Shown one piece after another: positions 43,420 through 50,847 of a DNA stretch of 59,805 bases. Source of the stretch: Bacillota bacterium (GTDB lineage Bacteria; Bacillota; Clostridia; Acetivibrionales; DTU013); NCBI GenBank assembly GCA_023435305.1, contig JAEYRV010000015.1, positions 1 to 59,805 of the forward strand, given 5' to 3'. The position numbers were made by a program, and so were the translations under genes. Numbering within the stretch: position 1 is the stretch's first letter; each line of letters opens with the position of its first letter. The notes beneath the pieces were generated by a model. The model did no database searches and was not told where the DNA came from. It saw only the letters and a program-made list of their open reading frames with translations.

Positions 43420-43741
43420 AAGGTTGTAAGTTAATATGAAAATAAAGGAGATAATTCCGGTTTATACTATCGTTTAATAGCAGTTGACTGTTGGTTTTTG
43501 TTGAATGTGGTAAAAAGTCAACTAATATAATGCACAAACGTTATCGTATATTAATGAATTTTTTCGTTTATTATTGACAGGTTAAGATTCAACTGATATA
43601 TTAAATTATAGAACTGATTATAACAAGTTGCGGCTCCAAATAGAACCAGAACAGATCAAAATACCAGTATTAGTGGATTTAAACCAATTTTACATTATAT
43701 TAAAGGAAACGAAAACTACTGTAATAAATGGAGAAAATGTT
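43420..43741 (+). promoter_or_regulatory. Intergenic region with promoter and operator C
   Basis: An inverted repeat AGTTGACT (43482-43489)/AGTCAACT (43516-43523) lies after the isomerase gene without a T-run. TTGACA (43574-43579), 17 nt and TATATT (43597-43602) form a near-consensus promoter. On the opposite strand AATAAACGAAAA (43561-43572) sits right before the -35 box and matches operators A and B; a related half-site ATCGTTTAAT is at 43469-43478. The frame of the following gene is open to 43628, but its ribosome site points to 43742. Confidence 0.65.
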
Positions 43742-44587
43742 ATGATGATTGGCGCCAGCTCTTATATATGGGTATCACCCTTTACAACAGACAAAATAGA
43801 TCAACTGGCTCATGCAAAGGAACTCGGCTTCGATATATATGAGATCGCTGTTGAAGACCCTGATTCCATAGATGATGCCAAAATACTGGCAGAGGCACAG
43901 CGGACAGGCATTGCTGTCCATGTGTGCGGCGCCTACGGTGAGACCAGGGATATAAGCAGCGATGTGCCGGAATACCGTGAAAACGGCATGGCCTACGGAA
44001 AGCGACTGATAGACATGGCAGCTGCCGTCAGCTCACCGTATGTAGCGGGACCGATGTATGCAGCGGTAGGCAGGACGCGTCTTGCTTCAAAGGATGAAAA
44101 ACAGCGCCAGACGAAGCTGGCCTCTGAAAACATGAAAAGGCTTGCCGATTATGCAGCAGAAAAAGGCGTACGGCTGGCTGTCGAGCCCCTGAACAGATTC
44201 GAGACGGACTTTATGAATACCGTCGAACAGGGACTTTCATTTTTGGACACAGTAGGTTATGACAATGTAGGCTTCCTTCTGGATACCTTTCATATGAATA
44301 TTGAAGAGAAGTCGCTGCCGAATGCCATACGTATGGCAAAGGGTAAAATATTCGATTTTCATGCTTGTGCAAATGACCGGGGCACTCCCGGCGAGGACAA
44401 TCTTGACTGGGCTTCGATACGCAGCGCACTGATCGAAGCTGACTATAGTGGTCCTGTCGTTATAGAGTCATTTACACCCGAAATAAAGGAAATAGCAAAG
44501 GCAGTCTCTCTCTGGAGGCCGTTGGCAGAAAGCCCGGACAGCCTTGCCCGAAACGGTTTGAATTTTCTGCGCTCCGTATTCGGCTGA
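43742..44587 (+). CDS. TIM-barrel sugar epimerase/isomerase (tagatose 3-epimerase-like)
   Basis: 281 residues of the xylose-isomerase-like AP-endonuclease-2 barrel. Metal-binding and catalytic segments are LAVEPLNRFETDFMNT (Glu), FLLDTFHMNIEE (Asp-His), IFDFHACANDRGTPGEDNLDW (His, with the Arg-Gly-Glu pattern of ketose 3-epimerases), and PVVIESFTPE (Glu). This resembles D-tagatose/D-psicose 3-epimerases. The start is ATG 43742 (or the adjacent ATG 43745), with GGAG upstream. First gene of the promoter C operon. Confidence 0.87.
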   Translation: MMIGASSYIWVSPFTTDKIDQLAHAKELGFDIYEIAVEDPDSIDDAKILAEAQRTGIAVHVCGAYGETRDISSDVPEYRENGMAYGKRLIDMAAAVSSPYVAGPMYAAVGRTRLASKDEKQRQTKLASENMKRLADYAAEKGVRLAVEPLNRFETDFMNTVEQGLSFLDTVGYDNVGFLLDTFHMNIEEKSLPNAIRMAKGKIFDFHACANDRGTPGEDNLDWASIRSALIEADYSGPVVIESFTPEIKEIAKAVSLWRPLAESPDSLARNGLNFLRSVFG

Positions 44588-44653
44588 ACCATTCTGACAC
44601 ATATGGCATATGCCGTTTGTGATATAAACCTTTCCAGATGAAGGAGGAAGAAA

Positions 44654-45661
44654 ATGAAGAAATTATTAGTAGTTGTACTGTGTTTGGTACTCGTATTAAC
44701 AGCTGTAGCATGTTCTTCACAGAAACCGGCCGATCAGAATCCGGCACAAACTCCTGCAGAAACTCCGGCAAAAACTGAAAAAGGCCTTATCGGTATTTCA
44801 GTTCCTGAAGCACCTACAGGTTGGGTCGCTGCAGTACAGTGGGCAGCTGACCAGACAGCAAAGAGACTGGGCCTGAACTACAAGCTCCTCGTCTCAGCTG
44901 ATGAAAACACCCAGGCGAATCATATCGATGAATTGATCCAGCTCAAATGTGAAACTATCGTTCTGATGCCGCACAACGATACACTCGGTACTGCAGCACA
45001 GAAGATCAAAGATGCCGGCATTAAGCTGGTCAACTTTGACCGTACACTTGGCGCAACTAAGGCTGACTATTATGTAGCTGGCAACAACTATCAGATGGGC
45101 GTTTTAGGTGCTGACTACATTGCTGAGAAGATTGGCGGCAAAGGTAAGGTCGTTATAGCTAACATACCTGCATACGGTGAAATATTCAACGTACGTGTTA
45201 AAGGCTTCAGAGATACAGTAGCTGAAAAGTATCCCGGAATCGAGATCCTGCAGGAATACGGCGCAGAAAACGGCGCTCCCGAAACAGGTCTTCGTATAAT
45301 GACAGATATACTGACAGCTTATCCGGATGGAATCGACGCTATCTACTCTACAGACGATGAACTTTCAATCGGACTTATCCAGGCTGTCAACGAAGCAGGA
45401 CGTATAAAGGACATCAAAGCTATCACAGGCGGCGGCGGATCACAGGCTTACTTCAAGGTAATGGAACAGTATCCTGATATGGGAATATCCTCTCAGACAT
45501 ACGATCCTTACATGATCATCACATGCGTTGAACTGGCAGCAGGCTTGCAGGAAGGCAAGACTTATGACGCTGAAATAATCATTCCTGCCAAGACTCTTGA
45601 CAGAGGCACATACAAGGCATGGCTCGATGAGAACCACATCACTCCTGACGCTCCGTACTAA
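44654..45661 (+). CDS. Sugar ABC transporter substrate-binding lipoprotein (RbsB-like)
   Basis: 335 residues. Signal peptide with lipobox TAVAC, a Pro/Ala-rich linker (about 22-43), then a periplasmic-binding-protein type I fold (LIGISVPEAPTGWVAAVQW; CETIVLMPHNDTL; AGIKLVNFDRTLG; AIYSTDDELSIGLIQAV). This fold binds ribose, allose, xylose, inositol and similar ligands. AAGGAGG precedes the ATG. It is first of the importer genes and followed by a strong stem-loop that probably raises its mRNA level. Confidence 0.93.
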   Translation: MKKLLVVVLCLVLVLTAVACSSQKPADQNPAQTPAETPAKTEKGLIGISVPEAPTGWVAAVQWAADQTAKRLGLNYKLLVSADENTQANHIDELIQLKCETIVLMPHNDTLGTAAQKIKDAGIKLVNFDRTLGATKADYYVAGNNYQMGVLGADYIAEKIGGKGKVVIANIPAYGEIFNVRVKGFRDTVAEKYPGIEILQEYGAENGAPETGLRIMTDILTAYPDGIDAIYSTDDELSIGLIQAVNEAGRIKDIKAITGGGGSQAYFKVMEQYPDMGISSQTYDPYMIITCVELAAGLQEGKTYDAEIIIPAKTLDRGTYKAWLDENHITPDAPY

Positions 45662-45697
45662 GATACAAGCATAGACGTACAGATAAACTAAATCAGA

Positions 45698-45738
45698 ATT
45701 CATGCGGGAGACGGCGGTATGCCGTCTCCTGTATGAAT
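45698..45738 (+). promoter_or_regulatory. Strong stem-loop after the sugar-binding protein gene
   Basis: An 18-bp stem (45698-45715/45721-45738; two G-U pairs) with loop GGTAT, including perfect GGAGACGGC/GCCGTCTCC. No T-run follows, so it is more likely an mRNA 3'-end stabiliser than a full terminator. Confidence 0.7.
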
Positions 45739-45827
45739 CAATAATGAAGTAGGGCAATTGGATCACTATTTTACCAGACAGAGTCACAGTGTCGCTGTGA
45801 TTTCGAGAAATAAGCGAGGAGACTAAC

Positions 45828-47339
45828 ATGGAAAATTGCTCATTGCAGATGCAGGACATTGTTAAATCGTACAATGGAGTTACGGTTTTAAAAAGTGTCA
45901 GTCTCAATGTGCGGCAGGGCGAAATCCACGCACTGTTAGGCGAAAACGGGGCAGGCAAAACAACACTGATGAATATTCTGGGTGGAGTCATCCAAAAGGA
46001 TTCGGGAGAGATCTCACTGTTCGGGAAACCGGTGAAGATCACATCGCCGGCAGAATCTCAGGCCCTTGGCATTGCATTTATCCATCAGGAGCTGAATGTG
46101 GTAAATGATCTGATGGTATATGAGAATATGTTCCTTGGGCGGGAGCTTCATAAGAAATCCGGAATACTTGATGTAAAGAGAATGTGTGAGGAAACCGTCA
46201 GGGTTTTCAATAAAATGAACGTTTCCATCGATCCCAGGAAGATGATGAGGGATCTGGAGACCTCCTATAAGCAGGTCGTGGAAATTGCCAAGGCATTGCT
46301 GATGGAAGCGAAGCTGATCATAATGGATGAGCCGACGACATCACTGACACAAACAGAGATAGACAATGTATTTGAAGTAATAAGGGGTTTGACCAAGGAT
46401 CACGGAGTAACAGTAATATTCATTTCGCATAAACTCGGCGAAGTTGTAGATTTTTGTGACAGCTATACTGTATTACGGAATGGTGAAAATGTATCTGCCG
46501 GCAGTATTCTGCAGGAGTGCGGAACCAAGATTTGTCAGACTGATATAGCCAGAATGATGGTCGGAAGGGATGTACTCAGCCAGCAGGTATATGAGGAGCA
46601 CAAGATAGGCGAACCGCTTCTCGAAGTAAAGGATATAAAAGTGGATACCCGTGTCAAGGGAGTAAGCTTCACTCTTAGAGAGGGTGAGATCCTTGGTATT
46701 ACAGGTTTGCTGGGTGATGGAAAGGATGAGATGGTGCGTGCATTGTTCGGGGATCTGTGCTGTACCGGCACAGTATTGAAGAACGGAAAGCCGCTTAAGA
46801 TACGTCATCCATCACAGGCAAAGTGCCAGGGCATAGGCTATCTGCCGCCAAACCGTAAAGAAAACGCAATTATCAAAGACTTGTCCGTTCAAGATAATAT
46901 CACCATTACAGCGCTTGAAAAATGCCGCCGCGGAGTTGCGCTGAGCAAGAAAAGGGAACGTGCAGTTGCCCAGGATTTCGTGGACAAGCTGCGCATTAAG
47001 GCAGGAAATATACAGAACAAAATCACCAGCCTCTCAGGCGGTAATCAGCAGAAGGCTGTTTTATCAAAATGGCTCAATGCAAGGCCGGATATCATGATAA
47101 TGTCCAATCCGACTCAGGGTGTTGATGTTGGAGCGAAAAATGAAATTTACACTGAGATAATGAAGCTTGCCAAGCAGAACATAGGAGTGATAGTGACCTC
47201 GGGTGAAGCCCAGGAGATAATCAAGCTATGTGACCGTGTCATTGTGATGTATCACGGAGAGCTGCGCGGGGAACTGTGCCGGGAGCAATTGACAGAGGAA
47301 AACATCATGATACTGTCTACCGGCGGCAGTATAAACTAA
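45828..47339 (+). CDS. Sugar ABC transporter ATPase with two ATP-binding domains (RbsA-like)
   Basis: 503 residues containing two ABC domains. The first has Walker A GENGAGKTT and Walker B IIMDEPTTSL; the second has GLLGDGKDE in place of a canonical Walker A, signature SLSGGNQQKAVLSKWL, and IMSNPTQGVD, where the family usually has LDEPTRGID. Degenerate motifs in one half are common in this family. GGAGACTAAC precedes the ATG. It powers the importer of the sugar regulon. Confidence 0.93.
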   Translation: MENCSLQMQDIVKSYNGVTVLKSVSLNVRQGEIHALLGENGAGKTTLMNILGGVIQKDSGEISLFGKPVKITSPAESQALGIAFIHQELNVVNDLMVYENMFLGRELHKKSGILDVKRMCEETVRVFNKMNVSIDPRKMMRDLETSYKQVVEIAKALLMEAKLIIMDEPTTSLTQTEIDNVFEVIRGLTKDHGVTVIFISHKLGEVVDFCDSYTVLRNGENVSAGSILQECGTKICQTDIARMMVGRDVLSQQVYEEHKIGEPLLEVKDIKVDTRVKGVSFTLREGEILGITGLLGDGKDEMVRALFGDLCCTGTVLKNGKPLKIRHPSQAKCQGIGYLPPNRKENAIIKDLSVQDNITITALEKCRRGVALSKKRERAVAQDFVDKLRIKAGNIQNKITSLSGGNQQKAVLSKWLNARPDIMIMSNPTQGVDVGAKNEIYTEIMKLAKQNIGVIVTSGEAQEIIKLCDRVIVMYHGELRGELCREQLTEENIMILSTGGSIN

Positions 47340-47357
47340 TTTGTGGGGGACGGAAAA

Positions 47358-48341
47358 ATGCAAAATACAATAACTAAGGAGAAATTCGGACTGAATTCTC
47401 TGAAAAAGCTTGTAAGTGCCAACAGCATTGTACTTGTAGTGCTTGCAATGATCTTCATTGCAACGCTGGCTGAAGGTTCACAGTTCTTTTCACTGCAGAA
47501 TTTCATGAACATTTTGCGAAATCATTCTGTTATCGGCATAATCGCACTGGGCATGTCTTTTGTCATTATATCGGGCAATATAGATCTTTCTGTCGGTGCG
47601 CAGATGGTTGCTGTCGCGGCTATTACTGTTTCGTTTGTAAATAGTACCGGAAATGTTGTGGTTGGTGTAATAATCGCCATATTGTCAGGCTGTCTCATGT
47701 CCACTGCAACCGGCCTTATCGTTACAAAAGGGCGTGTACCTTCTTTTATCGTAACACTTGGCATGCAGTATATATACCGCTCTCTCAGCATGTTCTTCAT
47801 GTCAGGCGGCGGTTTTTATCTTGACAAGGCAAAGGCTCCATTTTATACACAAATATCAAACTACAACCTTTTCGGAAAGATACCAATGTCGGTAGTATAC
47901 TACTTCCTGATGTTTGCACTCTTCTGGTTCATATCCAGATATACAAAGCTGGGAAGACACATATACGCGGTAGGTTCAAATGAAAAAGCCACAAGGCTTT
48001 CAGGTATAAATACCGACAAGATAAAGATACTTGCATATACACTGCTCGGTTTTGCGATTTCCGTTGCAGCTATCGTGGAAAGCTCAAGGATGGGTTCAAT
48101 AAATTCTACATCCTCCGGTAATGCATATGAGCTCAACGCTATAGCAATGACAGTAATCGGCGGCATCTCCATGGAAGGCGGCAAGGGCAAAATATCAGGC
48201 GCGCTTTACGGTATGCTGATACTGGGTATTATAAACAACATGATAACACTTCTCGGAGTGAATGTGTATCTGATCAACGCCTTCAAGGGATTGATCATAA
48301 TCGGTGCGGTTCTTCTCCAGAGGAAGGACAGAGAGCTCTAA
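47358..48341 (+). CDS. Sugar ABC transporter permease (RbsC-like)
   Basis: 327 residues with eight to ten hydrophobic helices and BPD_transp_2 features (GMSFVIISGNIDLSVGAQMV; RHIYAVGSNEKATRLSGI; MTVIGGISMEGGKGKISGAL). It partners with the upstream ATPase and binding protein. ATG 47358 is preceded by GGGGGACGG; GTG 47343 is an in-frame alternative. Confidence 0.93.
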   Translation: MQNTITKEKFGLNSLKKLVSANSIVLVVLAMIFIATLAEGSQFFSLQNFMNILRNHSVIGIIALGMSFVIISGNIDLSVGAQMVAVAAITVSFVNSTGNVVVGVIIAILSGCLMSTATGLIVTKGRVPSFIVTLGMQYIYRSLSMFFMSGGGFYLDKAKAPFYTQISNYNLFGKIPMSVVYYFLMFALFWFISRYTKLGRHIYAVGSNEKATRLSGINTDKIKILAYTLLGFAISVAAIVESSRMGSINSTSSGNAYELNAIAMTVIGGISMEGGKGKISGALYGMLILGIINNMITLLGVNVYLINAFKGLIIIGAVLLQRKDREL

Positions 48342-48354
48342 TCCGGACTGTTAG

Positions 48355-48394
48355 CCGATATCCCGGCCTGTCTGAATGCCGGCTGGGATATTGG
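48355..48394 (+). promoter_or_regulatory. Stem-loop after the sugar permease gene
   Basis: CCGATATCCCGGCC (48355-48368) pairs with GGCTGGGATATTGG (48381-48394) over 14 bp with two G-U pairs and a 12-nt loop. No T-run follows. It probably tunes mRNA stability between transporter and enzyme genes. Confidence 0.6.
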
Positions 48395-48433
48395 TAAAGA
48401 ATAAATAAATAAACCAACAGGAGGGTTATTCAC

Positions 48434-49294
48434 ATGAAGATCGGTATTGACAGTTATTGTTTTCACAGACTTTTTGGTGAAGTCTATGATTTCCAGGAAA
48501 AGCCTGAAAAATTAAAATCAGTTGATGATTTCCTTGAGTTTGCAAAAAAACTCGATGTTGACGGGGTTTCACTTGAAACCTGCTTTTTACCAAGCCTTGA
48601 CGATGGTTACCTGAAGGAGTTGGGAGCAAAGATAAAGGAATACGGTTTCGACTCTGTGTTTGCATGGGGCCATCCCAACGGACTTGAGAGAGGTCTGAAT
48701 CCGGAAGCATTTGAAGAAATGAAGGCGCTTATTCCAAAGACGCGCCTGATTGGCACTGATGTCATGAGGATAACAGGCTCAGCATTTGACTGGCGCCATG
48801 AAAACCATCGTGACCATATAGCAAGGCTCATACCCATGTACAAGGAAGCCACAAAGATCGCCGAAGCTCATGGAGTAAGGCTGGCAGCTGAAAATCATCT
48901 GGACTACACATCTGATGAAATGCTGGAGATGATAGAGGCAGTGAATTCGCCAAACTTCGGCATCAACTTCGATACAGGCAACTTCCTCCGCCTTCTGGAT
49001 GATCCGGTGGCCGGAATGGAAAAGCTGGCTCCTCATGTATTCTCTACTCATATTAAGGATCTTAAGCTCCATCCGACAGCAAAACCGACAGATTGGTATT
49101 TCTTCTGCGGAGTACCGGTAGGCTTCGGCATGGTGGACAACATGAAGCTGGCCGAATTGCTGAGCAATGCAGGCTACAAAGGCTTCCTGGCAGTTGAGAT
49201 CGATGCTCCGGCTCCGGAATGGCTGGGTATGGAAGAAGAGGCTGTGGCCATTAGTGTCAAGAACCTTAAGAAAATTGGTGCAAGGTTTGCTTAG
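48434..49294 (+). CDS. TIM-barrel sugar phosphate isomerase/epimerase (2)
   Basis: 286 residues of the xylose-isomerase-like barrel family. Candidate metal ligands are in LAAENHLDYTSDEM (Glu), FGINFDTGNFLRL (Asp), VFSTHIKDLKL (His) and GFLAVEIDAPAPEW (Glu). It differs from the first epimerase in this cluster and resembles IolE/hydroxypyruvate-isomerase-like proteins only in general layout. GGAGGG precedes the ATG. Its product probably feeds the adjacent dehydrogenase. Confidence 0.85.
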   Translation: MKIGIDSYCFHRLFGEVYDFQEKPEKLKSVDDFLEFAKKLDVDGVSLETCFLPSLDDGYLKELGAKIKEYGFDSVFAWGHPNGLERGLNPEAFEEMKALIPKTRLIGTDVMRITGSAFDWRHENHRDHIARLIPMYKEATKIAEAHGVRLAAENHLDYTSDEMLEMIEAVNSPNFGINFDTGNFLRLLDDPVAGMEKLAPHVFSTHIKDLKLHPTAKPTDWYFFCGVPVGFGMVDNMKLAELLSNAGYKGFLAVEIDAPAPEWLGMEEEAVAISVKNLKKIGARFA

Positions 49295-49360
49295 GATGGT
49301 ATTAATAGATATACATATGTGATTCCACAAGGTATATCATAAAGCAGCAGGAGGCTTTGT

Positions 49361-50533
49361 ATGGGAAAGAAAAAACTTAATGTCGCCATGATAGGCGGCG
49401 GATTTATGGGAAAAGCCCACAGTAACGCATGGCGCAGAGTCGGTGAATTTTTTGATACGGATTACGAGATCGTATTAAAGGTCATTGCAGGCAACAAGAC
49501 GCCTCTGGAGGACTTCGCGGCACGCTGGGGCTATGAAGAAGTGACCTATGACTGGCGGACCGTGATGGAGCGGGATGACATAGATATCGTTGACATCGGT
49601 ACGCCTACCTTTGAGCATAAGGAAATGGCAATTGCGGCCGCAAAAGCAGGCAAGCATATAGTGTGTGAAAAACCCTTTACGCTTACCTACAGTGATGCCA
49701 AAGAGATGGTAGATGCAGTTGAAAAAGCCGGTGTGGTCCATTATCTGAACCACAATTACAGAAAGGCGCCGGCAGTATCTTATGCGAAGCAGCTGATCGA
49801 GGAGGGCCGGATAGGGACCATATATCATTGGCGCGGCGCATACCTGCAGGACTGGATCACTGATCCAAACTTCCCGCTCTCATGGCAGCTGCAGAAGGAC
49901 AAGGCAGGAGGAGGCCCGCTGTTTGACCTTTCCTCCCATGCAGTGGATCTGGCCCGCTTCCTGATTGGTGAACCGGAGGCTGTCACCGGAGTAAACAAGA
50001 CATTCATTAAAAAACGTCCGCTGCCGGGAGTAGGAGCTACGGCATTTTCAGCCGGCACAGGTGCAAGTGCAAACGAGATGGGCGATGTTGAAGTGGATGA
50101 TGCATCCTTTGCAATAGCCGAATTTGAGAACGGAGCCCTGGGAAGCATCGAATCCTCAAGGTTTGCGGTTGGCAGAAAGAACTATAATGATTTTGAACTC
50201 TATGGCAGCAAGGGAGCCCTGAGGTTCAATCTGGAACGCATGAACGAGCTCGAATTCTTTGACTTTACCGAACCGGGCAGGGAACAGGGCTATCGCAGGA
50301 TACTTGTCACAGAGGCGGATCATCCGTATCTGTCGGCATGGTGGCCGTCGGGTCATATAATCGGCTATGAGCACACATTTGTGAATGGTTTCTATGATTT
50401 CCTTAATGCAGTAGCCGGAAAGGGCGCAGTCAAGCCCGATTTCCATGACGGCGCACAGATAATACGTATTCTTGAGGCGATTCGTAAGTCCAGTGACGAA
50501 GGACGCAGAGTTACTATAGACGAAATAAAATAA
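49361..50533 (+). CDS. Gfo/Idh/MocA-family NAD(P)-dependent oxidoreductase (2)
   Basis: 390 residues. Rossmann motif VAMIGGGFMGKAHSNAW, EKP motif (HIVCEKPFTLTYSDAKEM), and the conserved SHAVDLARFLIGEPEAV segment with the catalytic-type His-Asp pair. Longer than the first oxidoreductase in the cluster (39932) and only distantly like it, so it likely acts on a different intermediate. GGAGG precedes the ATG. It is the last gene of the promoter C operon. Confidence 0.9.
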   Translation: MGKKKLNVAMIGGGFMGKAHSNAWRRVGEFFDTDYEIVLKVIAGNKTPLEDFAARWGYEEVTYDWRTVMERDDIDIVDIGTPTFEHKEMAIAAAKAGKHIVCEKPFTLTYSDAKEMVDAVEKAGVVHYLNHNYRKAPAVSYAKQLIEEGRIGTIYHWRGAYLQDWITDPNFPLSWQLQKDKAGGGPLFDLSSHAVDLARFLIGEPEAVTGVNKTFIKKRPLPGVGATAFSAGTGASANEMGDVEVDDASFAIAEFENGALGSIESSRFAVGRKNYNDFELYGSKGALRFNLERMNELEFFDFTEPGREQGYRRILVTEADHPYLSAWWPSGHIIGYEHTFVNGFYDFLNAVAGKGAVKPDFHDGAQIIRILEAIRKSSDEGRRVTIDEIK

Positions 50534-50537
50534 TTCG

Positions 50538-50655
50538 CAGGATATGCAGCAAGATATGTACCAGAATATATGCCAGAACATATAGCAAAGACGCAGCAGA
50601 ATATGCAGCACAAACGTACCAGGATACGCATCAGGATATACACCAGCAATTGCAT
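50538..50655. repeat. Degenerate 12-bp tandem repeat, about 10 units
   Basis: Ten units start at 50538, 50550, 50562, 50574, 50586, 50597, 50609, 50620, 50632 and 50644; eight are 12 bp and two are 11 bp. The consensus is roughly CAGRATATGCAN. On the plus strand the first four units would read as Gln-(Asp/Asn)-(Met/Ile)-X repeats until a TAG. It lies between the oxidoreductase stop and the operon terminator. Confidence 0.75.
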
Positions 50656-50675
50656 AACATCACAGGACTGAATCA

Positions 50676-50730
50676 AATGAAGGCGCATCGATGATGCGCC
50701 TTCATTGCATTTTATATTGATTATTTTTTC
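50676..50730 (+). terminator. Intrinsic terminator of the sugar operon
   Basis: AATGAAGGCGCATC (50676-50689) pairs perfectly with GATGCGCCTTCATT (50693-50706) over 14 bp around GAT; T-rich sequence follows through 50730. A promoter for the next gene probably lies in 50740-50800; TATAAT is at 50774-50779, without a convincing -35 box. Confidence 0.85.
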
Positions 50731-50847
50731 ATAAAAAGATATAATGTTATTACTAAGATATATTACCTGGTCATATAATAAAGTGATAATATTACATTAT
50801 TACCAGGGCAGGGAAATTCCGATTCGTACCAAGTGATGGAGGTTTTT

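Noticed and set aside
43628..43741. N-terminal extension of the first epimerase
   Set aside because: These codons precede the ribosome site and do not resemble the family; ATG 43742 fits the barrel start.
50538..50655. CRISPR array
   Set aside because: The units are contiguous 12-bp degenerate repeats with no spacers and no cas genes nearby.
50766..50807. CCTGGT/ACCAGG inverted repeat before the acyl-CoA synthetase gene
   Set aside because: Six-bp arms 30 nt apart in AT-rich sequence are too weak to call an operator.
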